Assembly: GCF_946478835.1 (NCBI RefSeq)
Contig: NZ_CAMLDV010000194.1
Location: 1 to 5,992, forward strand
Origin: an uncultured Bdellovibrio sp.
Lineage (GTDB): Bacteria > Bdellovibrionota > Bdellovibrionia > Bdellovibrionales > Bdellovibrionaceae
Direction of reading: 5' to 3'
Length of the DNA stretch: 5,992 nucleotides
Shown one piece after another: positions 1-5,991 of the stretch; the stretch's first letter is position 1, and each line of letters starts with the position of its first letter. The position numbers and the translations under genes were made by a program. Under the pieces are notes generated by a model, which did not search any database, was not told where the DNA came from, and saw only the letters and a program-made list of their open reading frames with translations.

Positions 1-1
1 A

Positions 2-91
2 CGCAAAAGAGGCGAAGAAAAAAGCATCGTAAGTTCTTTAAATAGACTGCTGGAGGATTTGAAAGAACAGATAAAAAAGAGAAGTGTTTAG
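2..91 (+). CDS. C-terminal end of a truncated gene, product unknown
   Basis: An open frame enters from the left edge and stops at TAG 89-91, giving the last 29 residues of a protein. The tail is highly charged, with a likely amphipathic helix (residues such as LNRLLEDLKEQIKKR). The other two plus-strand frames stop earlier, at 45 and 32. The frame ends only 4 nt before a strong intrinsic terminator, as expected for the end of a real gene. The fragment is too short to assign a family or function. It converges on the leftward tryptophan operon and shares its terminator. Confidence 0.55.
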   Translation, partial: RKRGEEKSIVSSLNRLLEDLKEQIKKRSV

Positions 92-95
92 AAAT

Positions 96-127
96 AAAAA
101 AGCGCGTAATGACTTACGCGCTTTTTT
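96..127. terminator. Bidirectional intrinsic terminator
   Basis: Positions 96-109 (six A then GCGCGTAA) pair perfectly with 114-127 (TTACGCGC then six T) around the 4-nt loop TGAC. The 8-bp GC-containing core is flanked by an A tract on one side and a T tract on the other, so the RNA from either strand forms a hairpin followed by U residues. It lies between the stop of the partial plus-strand gene (91) and the stop of the leftward tryptophan dioxygenase gene (151). It probably ends both transcripts. Confidence 0.93.
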
Positions 128-150
128 GCTCTGCAATTCTCGGAGTACCT

Positions 151-1230
151 TTAGTAACTAAAGTTCATGCGCTTTGCAATGGACTCTGGAAGTGGTGGCA
201 CTTGCGAGCTTGGAATAAAGAATGTTGTGAGATTAAAGAAGTCTCCAAAGATCTTATGCTTTGTCGTCGCTTCAGATAAGTATTTGTGTCCACTGGATCC
301 GCCAGTGCCGATTTTTTGTCCGAGCATGCGTAACGCCATCATCGCGTGACGGTAGCGCCATGTTGTCATCGTTTCATCAATGTCTAACAAGGCTCTGATG
401 ATACGGAAAGGCGTTTGAAGAATGGGTTGATGACGATAAAGAGGAATCAAGATCGCCGCGTGCAAAGCTTTATAGCTAAGACGGTATTGGCCTTCTTTGC
501 GAAGCTGGTTGTAAACGTCTTCGCTGAAAAGAGCGTCGAAGCTTTTCAACGTCGCTTCCAGGCCTGCAATATCGCGAGCCTTTTCTTCTTCCGTAAGACG
601 CGTATTTTTCTTCACGACATCAATATCTGCTTGGAACATTTTGTTCACAGCTTGTTTGTAAGAATCCCAGAAATTAAAGTTTTCGCCTTGCAGGAACGGC
701 GTTCTTTCAAGCCACTTTTCAACAGAGTCAAATAGAGATTCAGAATTTAAAACATTCATCATCTCTTTTTGTTGTTCTTCCGTTAAAGACTTATAAAACG
801 GTGCTTGATTGTAAGCCAAACGATCACCCATGCGAAGACCCAGCTTCGTTTCGATAAGACGCCATTGGAAACTTTGAAATCCTGATGCCGGGTAAAGCAT
901 GTCACGGAAATCCAAAAAGTCCATGGGAGTCATGGTCTCTAGGACGTCGATTTGGTTGATGATCATTTTTAAAATACTCGCGATGCGCTCAAGACGGGCA
1001 CTCGTGACACCAAGTTCTCTTTCAGGAATGGAGTCCTTCTTAAATGTTGCAAGAACAGAATCCAATTCAAAAATAATTTGCTTAAACCACAACTCGTAAG
1101 TTTGATGAACAGTGATGAAAAGCATTTCATCATGAGCAGGCTTTCCGTATTCAGCACTTTTTGGATGTTGTGCGGATAAAAGTGCGTCAAGGCCAAGATA
1201 GTTATGGTAGTGAACTGCAGGGTATTTCAT
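151..1230 (-). CDS. kynA: Tryptophan 2,3-dioxygenase
   Basis: This cytosolic heme enzyme (359 aa) inserts O2 into L-tryptophan to give N-formylkynurenine, the first step of the kynurenine pathway. Family landmarks are visible. AHDEMLFITVHQTYELWFK at residues 32-50 contains His42, matching the active-site His of Xanthomonas TDO. An FRD..YPASGFQS block lies near 108-120, with Arg109 probably the carboxylate-binding Arg. WRYRH ends at His295, the expected proximal heme ligand, and GTGGSSG follows at 308-314. Thr309 sits 14 residues after the heme His, as in Xanthomonas TDO. The protein is longer than the roughly 300-aa Xanthomonas enzyme but shorter than human TDO. The ATG at 1230 is chosen over an in-frame start at 1308 because a strong AAAGGAG site precedes it and the N-terminus (YHNYLGLDALL) matches the family there. 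It overlaps the upstream gene by 4 nt (ATGA) and is last in the operon. No lesion is seen. Confidence 0.96.
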   Translation of the reverse strand: MKYPAVHYHNYLGLDALLSAQHPKSAEYGKPAHDEMLFITVHQTYELWFKQIIFELDSVLATFKKDSIPERELGVTSARLERIASILKMIINQIDVLETMTPMDFLDFRDMLYPASGFQSFQWRLIETKLGLRMGDRLAYNQAPFYKSLTEEQQKEMMNVLNSESLFDSVEKWLERTPFLQGENFNFWDSYKQAVNKMFQADIDVVKKNTRLTEEEKARDIAGLEATLKSFDALFSEDVYNQLRKEGQYRLSYKALHAAILIPLYRHQPILQTPFRIIRALLDIDETMTTWRYRHAMMALRMLGQKIGTGGSSGHKYLSEATTKHKIFGDFFNLTTFFIPSSQVPPLPESIAKRMNFSY

Positions 1231-2252
1231 CGTGAAAGCTCCTTTAAAGCCGCGGCAAAGCCATCGATATCTTCTTTGCGAGTGTCCCAAGAGGTCATCC
1301 AACGACACTCGAATGTATTTTCATCCCACACGTAAAAGAAATATTTCTCACGCAAAGGTTTCACCCAAGAACTGGGGATTTTTGCAAAGACCGCATTGCT
1401 TTGCGGCACTTCGCGCACACTCACGCCAGGAATATCTTTGACGGCGTCGTAAAGAGACTGAGCCATGGCGCAAGAGTGGTTGGCAATATCTTGCCATAAA
1501 TTATTCTGAAAATAAGCCAGAAACTGACAGGCGATAAAGCGAGTTTTAGAAGGAAGTTGCGCGCTCTGTTTGCGAATATATTTGAAATTCTGCGCAAGTT
1601 CCTTATTGAAGAATACGACCGCTTCACCCATCAAAAGTCCGTTTTTAGTGCCACCAAAAGAAACCGCATCGACACCTAAATCTGCTGTGATCTCTTTCAG
1701 AGTTTTCTTTAAATACGCAGCTGCATTTGAAAGACGGGAGCCATCAATATGCACGTGCATTTTCTTTTCTTTGGCCCAGCTAATTAAAGCCTTCAGCTCT
1801 TCGATAGAGTAAGTCGTTCCGAGTTCCGTAGGTTGAGTAATTGAAAGCACTTGCCCTTGGGAGTAGTGTTGATCTCCGCGACGGATGTAGGCCTTCTCTA
1901 AATCCGCGACAGAAATTTTTCCATTCACGGAAGGCAACGCAATAAGCTTTGCGCCAGTAAAGAATTCCGGTGCACCACACTCATCCACATTGATATGTGC
2001 GACATCAGAACAGAAGATCGCTTGGTAGGATTCCGTTAGAGCTTTCAATGCTGTTACGTTGGCAGCCGTGCCGTTAAATACGAAAAATACCTGAGCGTCA
2101 GGGCCGAATTGTTTTTTAAATTCTTGAAGAGCTTTTTCGGTCCACTCGTCAGTCCCGTAAGCAGGGGCATGATCGACGTTAGCTTCTGCCAAAGAGGCTA
2201 GAATCTGCGGGTGAACTCCGGCATGATTGTCGCTACCAAATCCTCGTTTCAT
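1227..2252 (-). CDS. ltaE: Low-specificity L-threonine aldolase family PLP enzyme
   Basis: This is a 341-aa cytosolic fold-type I PLP enzyme of the beta-eliminating lyase/threonine aldolase family, whose usual reaction is threonine (or allo-threonine) to glycine plus acetaldehyde. The N-terminus GFGSDNHAGVHPQIL is typical of the family and fixes the start. NGTAANVTAL at 60-69 is the phosphate-binding region. His86 in AHINVDECGAPEFF is the likely ring-stacking residue. HIDGSRLSNA at 168-177 supplies Asp170 and Arg173. FGGTKNG at 199-205 carries the PLP-binding Lys203. Length is normal. Only 2 nt separate its ATG from the stop of the arginase-like gene upstream, with a weak AAGG site 7 nt before the ATG, and it overlaps kynA by 4 nt. 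The family call is firm. The substrate is less certain, because tight coupling to tryptophan dioxygenase raises the possibility of kynurenine or another tryptophan-derived substrate. Confidence 0.9.
   Translation of the reverse strand: MKRGFGSDNHAGVHPQILASLAEANVDHAPAYGTDEWTEKALQEFKKQFGPDAQVFFVFNGTAANVTALKALTESYQAIFCSDVAHINVDECGAPEFFTGAKLIALPSVNGKISVADLEKAYIRRGDQHYSQGQVLSITQPTELGTTYSIEELKALISWAKEKKMHVHIDGSRLSNAAAYLKKTLKEITADLGVDAVSFGGTKNGLLMGEAVVFFNKELAQNFKYIRKQSAQLPSKTRFIACQFLAYFQNNLWQDIANHSCAMAQSLYDAVKDIPGVSVREVPQSNAVFAKIPSSWVKPLREKYFFYVWDENTFECRWMTSWDTRKEDIDGFAAALKELSR
1239..1245 (-). promoter_or_regulatory. Ribosome binding site deciding the kynA start
   Basis: On the minus strand AAAGGAG lies 8 nt before the ATG at 1230, inside the end of the upstream PLP-enzyme gene. 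It supports the 359-aa start over the longer reading that begins at 1308. With the ATGA overlap, it suggests coupled translation backed by a strong independent entry site. Confidence 0.8.
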
Positions 2253-2254
2253 AA

Positions 2255-3214
2255 CTAGGCCTTGTTCAGATTTGCGAAAATAAAATTATGCGCGATAAGA
2301 GCCGCTAATTTGCTGGTGCGATTGTCCTGATCTAGTGGCGGAGATACTTCGTAAATGCCAATACCGCGAACATCGAATTCACGATTGAGCCACAAGAAAC
2401 TTTCCAAAAATTCCTTTGTAAATAAACCCGTTGTCCAAGACTGACTGCATCCGGGAGCTTCATTGGAAGTGAAAGCATCAATATCAATGCTTAAGAAAAC
2501 TTTTTTCTTTTCTTTGCCCTTCATGAAGTTTTCAAGAACAGGCAAAAGTCCTTCGGCATTCACTTGATCTAAAGTGAAAACAGAAGCTCCGTGGTTTTTC
2601 GCCCAAGTGATATGAGCTTGGCTGTTGCATTGGTTTTGAATTCCAACTTCAGCAAAGTCCACGTGACCTTTGAATTCTGAAAGAACACGGTGAAAAGGTG
2701 TGCCCGAATTAAAACCTTTATCAGTCGGACGCACATCCATATGAGCATCAAAGTTAATCAGGACGGCATTGTCTTTAAAGACATCTAAAAAACCCGCACC
2801 ATCACAGTAGCCATAATCATGACCACCACCGAGGGAAATCCAACGTTTCCCCGAAGCAGCCAAAGCACGTGCAGTTTCACGAGCTTTTTCATGTCGATCG
2901 CCCAAAGGTTTTTCTTTATCAGCCAGATCACCAAGATCTAAAATCTTTGGTAGGCGAGTAGAGGACAAGTGCGGTGTCATCTTATAAAGATAAAGACGAA
3001 CTTCACGAGGAGCTGCTTGTGCTCCCGGGCGTCCGCCATTCAAAGCAATGCCTTCATCATCAGGAAGACCTAAGATGGCGTAGTCAAAATCATGTTCGAA
3101 AATTTTTTGCAGATCAGGCTTTGATAAAGGCTGGACGCATTCTCCAAGACGCGGATCTTCTTTGTCGTTTTTGGTGAAAAGAAGATGTTTGTCGATCGGA
3201 TGAAACCAGCTCAT
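2255..3214 (-). CDS. Arginase/formimidoylglutamase (HutG-like) family metallohydrolase
   Basis: A 319-aa cytosolic ureohydrolase-fold enzyme. All six expected binuclear Mn ligands are visible: His132 in SLGGGHD, Asp156, His158 and Asp160 in FDAHMDVRP, and Asp244 and Asp246 in SIDIDAF. Glu289 in YEVSPPLDQDNRTSKLAA completes the site. The forms FDAHMDVRPT.KGFNSGTPF and SIDIDAF.....APG look closer to formimidoylglutamase (HutG) than to arginase or agmatinase. No histidine-utilization genes (hutH, hutU, hutI) are in the window. The ATG at 3214 (MSWFHPI) is preferred because it overlaps the upstream stop by one base (TAATG) and gives a family-like N-terminus. A GTG at 3232 would add six residues without a clear SD site. 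Fold and metal chemistry are secure. The substrate could be formimino-glutamate, a guanidino compound, or N-formylkynurenine given the operon. Confidence 0.88.
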   Translation of the reverse strand: MSWFHPIDKHLLFTKNDKEDPRLGECVQPLSKPDLQKIFEHDFDYAILGLPDDEGIALNGGRPGAQAAPREVRLYLYKMTPHLSSTRLPKILDLGDLADKEKPLGDRHEKARETARALAASGKRWISLGGGHDYGYCDGAGFLDVFKDNAVLINFDAHMDVRPTDKGFNSGTPFHRVLSEFKGHVDFAEVGIQNQCNSQAHITWAKNHGASVFTLDQVNAEGLLPVLENFMKGKEKKKVFLSIDIDAFTSNEAPGCSQSWTTGLFTKEFLESFLWLNREFDVRGIGIYEVSPPLDQDNRTSKLAALIAHNFIFANLNKA

Positions 3215-3798
3215 TATCTCAGGTTGCCCCACTTAGACATACGGAGAATTTTTTTAATATCTCCAGTCTCAGAATCATAGATTTTCATGGTCGCATTGCT
3301 TTTGCCAAACTGAATCGTCGCAAAAGTAGTGCTTGTGGTGTCTGACAAGAAGACAACCCACTCTTTTCCTTCAGTCGGTGTGACGCTGTAGCGATAAGTG
3401 ATTGGGTCGGCTGTTCTGTAGTCAGCGCCGTTTTGGAAATCTTTTAAATTGATTGGATAAAAACTCAAAGAGTTGAAATCGCGAACAGTGATAATGCCGT
3501 CTTGGCTGTACCAGTAGCCGAGCATTTTCTTAAGACCTACATACTCAACGCTTTCAATCACGGCTTTGCAAGTTTGTGCATCAAGAAGTCCCGTCGCTGT
3601 GATTGTATCACCCGTTGTAAGCTTACGGATGTTCGTAGAAGCATCTTCTGATTTTGAATCAATAACATAGCGAGGGCAGAGATCGCCTGAATGCAAATAA
3701 ACGCCTGTGAAGTCTCTTTCTATAGTCCCAACAATCGGTTGAGAAGAAAAAGCCACAGATGAAACAGCAAGGCTGAGGACGAAAAGCAATAATCTCAT
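3214..3798 (-). CDS. Secreted protein of unknown function
   Basis: A 194-aa protein that I do not recognise as a named family. Residues 1-19 form a Sec signal peptide (MRLLLFVLSLAVSSVAFSS) with a probable signal peptidase I cut around 16-19. There is no lipobox cysteine, so the mature protein is probably periplasmic or secreted. It is beta-rich with two cysteines (Cys41 and Cys77) that could form a disulfide. A GDTITATGLLD...C...IESVEYVGLK stretch near 63-90 has an OB-fold-like look, and a second part (KMLGYWYSQDGIITVRDF onward) looks like another beta domain. The ATG at 3798 has AAGGTGG just upstream; a longer TTG start at 3861 would bury the signal peptide. It lies 44 nt after the creatininase gene and overlaps the arginase-like gene by 1 nt. 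An exported protein amid cytosolic catabolic enzymes is unexpected. Confidence 0.8.
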   Translation of the reverse strand: MRLLLFVLSLAVSSVAFSSQPIVGTIERDFTGVYLHSGDLCPRYVIDSKSEDASTNIRKLTTGDTITATGLLDAQTCKAVIESVEYVGLKKMLGYWYSQDGIITVRDFNSLSFYPINLKDFQNGADYRTADPITYRYSVTPTEGKEWVVFLSDTTSTTFATIQFGKSNATMKIYDSETGDIKKILRMSKWGNLR

Positions 3799-3833
3799 GC
3801 CCCACCTTGTTCCATGGCTCTTATTCTCGGTCA

Positions 3834-3861
3834 ATAGTATTCCTACTCCATTTTTTGACAA
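3834..3861 (-). promoter_or_regulatory. Possible weak internal promoter
   Basis: On the minus strand TTGTCA (3856-3861) and TACTAT (3834-3839) are separated by 16 bp, giving a sigma70-like arrangement with one mismatch in the -35 and two in the -10. It overlaps the end of the creatininase gene and would drive the secreted-protein gene and the three genes after it. Such matches occur by chance, so the call is tentative. The 44-nt gap here is the only real spacer in the operon. Confidence 0.25.
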
Positions 3862-4562
3862 ATCGAGTCAACTGCTAAATTAAATAGCACTTTTCCATGT
3901 TCAGCCGAGCAAAGGCTCGGGTTTGAACCCATTCGGCCATCGGGGAAAGTTTCACGGAACTCTTTCGGAGCCATTGGCCAATGAGGACGATCTTTCGTCG
4001 GCTTGAAATCCATCTTCGGAACATCTTTATAAGCTTCAGGATGTGTAAACATCGTGACGGAGATTTCTCCGCATGTCGCATGAAAACCATTTTCGTTCCC
4101 GAAGACTTTGTTTTCATACGCAGTCACTTCAGGCAGGTGCCACCAATTAAAAAGTTTAATGTCGAAAGTTTCTTGATCTTGTTTGGCTTGGCAGAACGCC
4201 GAAGTCAGGGGAGCGATATTGCCTCCATGACCGTTAATAAAAGTAAACTTGTTAAAGCCGTGTTTCCCCAGGCTTTGAATGATTTCAGTCACTACTTGAA
4301 TGTAAGTGATTGGAGAAAAAGTAATCGTCCCAGGGAAAGCCATGTGGTGCACAGCCATTCCAAAACACAACGGCGGAGCCACCAGAGTTTTTGTTTTTTC
4401 TCCAACAGCTTTCGCGACTTCCCAAGCAGACAAATAATCAATGCCAATAAGACCCGTCGGACCGTGTTGCTCTGTGGAGCCCACCGGAACGATGATGTGT
4501 TTTTTGGTTTTTAGGTATTCTTCAACTTGTGGCCACGTTTTTTCTTGTAGATTCATCGACAT
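3843..4562 (-). CDS. Creatininase-family amidohydrolase
   Basis: A 239-aa cytosolic metal-dependent C-N hydrolase of the creatininase superfamily. Metal-site motifs in order are STEQHG (Glu31, His33), GIDY (Asp42), NGHGGN (His112) and HATCGEIS (His161, Glu166). True creatininase has NGHYEN, whose Glu is a metal ligand. Here that position is Gly, and Glu166 probably takes the role, as in non-creatininase members such as MftE-like and ArfB-like proteins. ArfB is a formamide hydrolase in archaeal flavin/F420 synthesis. Creatinine is therefore an unlikely substrate. The ATG at 4562 is chosen because GGAG lies 6 nt upstream; a GTG at 4586 and an ATG at 4556 are less well placed. This is the first gene of the leftward operon, and formamide or other amide hydrolysis linked to tryptophan breakdown is an attractive but unproven role. 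Confidence 0.88.
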   Translation of the reverse strand: MSMNLQEKTWPQVEEYLKTKKHIIVPVGSTEQHGPTGLIGIDYLSAWEVAKAVGEKTKTLVAPPLCFGMAVHHMAFPGTITFSPITYIQVVTEIIQSLGKHGFNKFTFINGHGGNIAPLTSAFCQAKQDQETFDIKLFNWWHLPEVTAYENKVFGNENGFHATCGEISVTMFTHPEAYKDVPKMDFKPTKDRPHWPMAPKEFRETFPDGRMGSNPSLCSAEHGKVLFNLAVDSICQKME

Positions 4563-4603
4563 TGCTTGCTCCAATGATCTAAGCACACATAATATAAATA
4601 TAA
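4563..4603. promoter_or_regulatory. Compact divergent intergenic promoter region
   Basis: Only 41 bases separate the divergent start codons. The half next to the plus-strand gene is nearly pure A/T (4588-4603). On the plus strand TATAAA (4593-4598) could be a -10 box whose start point would fall at or next to the ATG at 4604. On the minus strand TATATT/TATTAT in the same tract could serve as a -10 for the operon, leaving a leader of about 20-25 nt that contains the GGAG site. Convincing -35 boxes are not visible, and any would lie within the opposite coding regions. No operator palindrome stands out. Confidence 0.5.
4569..4572 (-). promoter_or_regulatory. Ribosome binding site of the first operon gene
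   Basis: GGAG on the minus strand (within TTGGAGC) lies 6 nt before the ATG at 4562. It supports that start over the GTG at 4586, which would place the site inside the coding region, and over the ATG at 4556, where the spacing would be 12 nt. Confidence 0.65.
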
Positions 4604-5449
4604 ATGTCTATAGATAACGGAACTAGTCAGCTTTCTTTTCCTTTACGCGGAGAAATTCCTTCGCCAGAAACTCTTATTGTGCGCGACATTGATGTTGTTG
4701 GTACGGGAGCTTTGCGCCGCCATCAGCTGGAAGAGTTGCAAAAAACAAAGAAATTTATTTTGCATACGCACGAAAGCATGATTCCTGAGTCCGTGCAGTC
4801 GATTTATCAGGCAGAGCTCATAAGAACCTTGCAGTGGCTTCGTCCGGTGAAAACAGTGAAAAAAGACATCTTTGATTTTCTTCTCGAAGAACAGGTTCTG
4901 TTTTCTAAGATATTTCCTGAAACAACCAAGGCCTTGGGGTTCGCCGTAAATAAAATCCGGGATCACTATCTTGATGAGATGGAGTGGAGCAGTTGGCTTC
5001 TTCAAGATCATTGGCGCTATTTTGTGGGTTTTCTTCGCCAGATGTTTCCGGATAAGCCAGAGCTTATGGAAACCGCCCATTGGGAATGGGTGCAAGCGTG
5101 GATTGAAATTCAGCCTTTTGATTTAGGCGAATTAGAGAAAAACGTCGTGATCGTAAATCCTAGTTTGCAGATTGTTTCGTTCTCTCAAAACAACGCTGTT
5201 TTAAAGCGAGACAAAGGTATGTATGCTTTTGTTTATAGTCGTGAGAAAGCGACTGTGGTGGAAAGAGCACTGGACGTGTATGAGGCGCAATTCATCGACT
5301 TATTACAAGAAGATAGGAAGTACACACCTCAGCAACTCACGCAGACGGCCTTGCTGAGTGACGAAATAACACCTCAACTATCATCCGAAGAATGGCAAAA
5401 AAAGTTTTTCTCTCTGTGCCAGGACGCTATACTGATTTGCGAGACCTAA
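4604..5449 (+). CDS. Uncharacterized helical protein with DUF2063/HvfC-like pattern
   Basis: A 281-aa, mostly helical, probably cytosolic protein with no signal peptide or membrane segment. I do not recognise it with certainty. From about residue 95 onward the motif order resembles DUF2063 (putative DNA-binding/HvfC-type) proteins: a FPET.KALG element, a YL...W helix, a W.YFVGFL helix, a tryptophan-rich ETAHWEWVQAW helix, then VNPSLQIVSFSQ, YAFVYSR and a C-terminal helical tail. HvfC-type proteins usually partner with MNIO (DUF692) enzymes in peptide modification, but no such partner is in the window. The ATG at 4604 follows an in-frame TAA (4601-4603) directly, so no longer start exists. No SD site precedes it, and translation may be SD-independent or leaderless. 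It lies 14 nt upstream of the outer-membrane protein gene, probably in one operon. Confidence 0.75.
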   Translation: MSIDNGTSQLSFPLRGEIPSPETLIVRDIDVVGTGALRRHQLEELQKTKKFILHTHESMIPESVQSIYQAELIRTLQWLRPVKTVKKDIFDFLLEEQVLFSKIFPETTKALGFAVNKIRDHYLDEMEWSSWLLQDHWRYFVGFLRQMFPDKPELMETAHWEWVQAWIEIQPFDLGELEKNVVIVNPSLQIVSFSQNNAVLKRDKGMYAFVYSREKATVVERALDVYEAQFIDLLQEDRKYTPQQLTQTALLSDEITPQLSSEEWQKKFFSLCQDAILICET

Positions 5450-5450
5450 C

Positions 5451-5456
5451 AAGGAG
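5451..5456 (+). promoter_or_regulatory. Ribosome binding site of the outer-membrane protein gene
   Basis: AAGGAG lies just after the TAA at 5447-5449 and 7 nt before the ATG at 5464. It fixes the start at the signal peptide and rules out an in-frame ATG at 5392 that would overlap the preceding gene. Confidence 0.85.
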
Positions 5457-5463
5457 TGTGCGG

Positions 5464-5991
5464 ATGAAAGCAAAAATCTTAGCTCTGGTGGCTGTGGTGG
5501 TTGCAAGTGTGGTGGCGGGAAATGCCGAGGCGCGCGGAAGTGCAAGCGGCGTGATGTTAACGGGCAATGCCTTTATCTATAATTCTACCGACGATAACAA
5601 CGGGACAAAGATTGAATCCAAGAATAGCATTTACGATATCAAGCTAGGGTATTTAACCGGCAGCGGTTTGTATTTGGGTGGTATCTATACTCTGCGCAAC
5701 TCGCAAACTGGCAGTACGACTACAGATGGAAAAGCTCTTGGCGGTTCTGTTGGTTATGTCGCGGCGAATGGCTTTTTTGTGATGGGTCACTATATTGCTT
5801 CTGCCGAATTGGGTGATCTTAAAGAGGGTAAAGGGATGCAAGGTGATCTCGGGTATCTTACCAATGTCACGGGAGCATTTGTTGTGGGTGTCGAACTGAC
5901 TTACCGTTCAATTGAATACAAAACGACAAGCGATACAAAATATAAAAAAGATGAATTGCTTCCGCTTTTGACTTTAGGATTTGTGTTCTAG
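5464..5991 (+). CDS. Small outer-membrane beta-barrel protein
   Basis: A 175-aa exported protein. Residues 1-23 are a signal peptide with a basic start (MKAK), a Val/Ala-rich core and a probable cut after GNAEA. The mature part of about 152 aa shows repeated amphipathic beta strands rich in Gly and aromatics (such as YDIKLGYL, GLYLGGIYTL, GGSVGYVA, FFVMGHYIAS, AFVVGVELTYRS) separated by polar loops. It ends in LLTLGFVF, with the terminal Phe typical of BAM-dependent outer-membrane barrels. The size fits a barrel of about 8 strands. No cysteine is present in the mature chain. The family is not recognised beyond this, and function could be structural or a small-molecule channel. The stop TAG is at 5989-5991, so the gene is complete but its downstream context is missing. 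Confidence 0.82.
   Translation: MKAKILALVAVVVASVVAGNAEARGSASGVMLTGNAFIYNSTDDNNGTKIESKNSIYDIKLGYLTGSGLYLGGIYTLRNSQTGSTTTDGKALGGSVGYVAANGFFVMGHYIASAELGDLKEGKGMQGDLGYLTNVTGAFVVGVELTYRSIEYKTTSDTKYKKDELLPLLTLGFVF

Noticed and set aside
415..735. 106-codon plus-strand open frame
   Set aside because: It is antisense to the middle of kynA, whose protein motifs are unmistakable. The translated product has no family features.
1231..1308. N-terminal extension of tryptophan dioxygenase by 26 residues
   Set aside because: The extension overlaps the upstream gene by more than 80 nt and does not resemble the family. The ATG at 1230 has a strong ribosome site.
3799..3861. N-terminal extension of the secreted protein from a TTG start
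   Set aside because: It would place 21 polar residues before a normal signal peptide and overlap the upstream gene, whereas the ATG at 3798 has an AAGGTGG site.
3905..3920. Hairpin CCGAGC-AAAG-GCTCGG
   Set aside because: It is a 6-bp stem within the creatininase coding region with no T tract on either side, so it is not a credible intrinsic terminator.
3981..4514. 177-codon plus-strand open frame
   Set aside because: It lies antisense within the creatininase-family gene, which has clear conserved motifs. The translation shows no recognisable domain and no good ribosome site was seen.
4643..5095. 150-codon minus-strand open frame
   Set aside because: It lies antisense inside the plus-strand helical protein gene, whose frame is longer and has coherent helical patterns.
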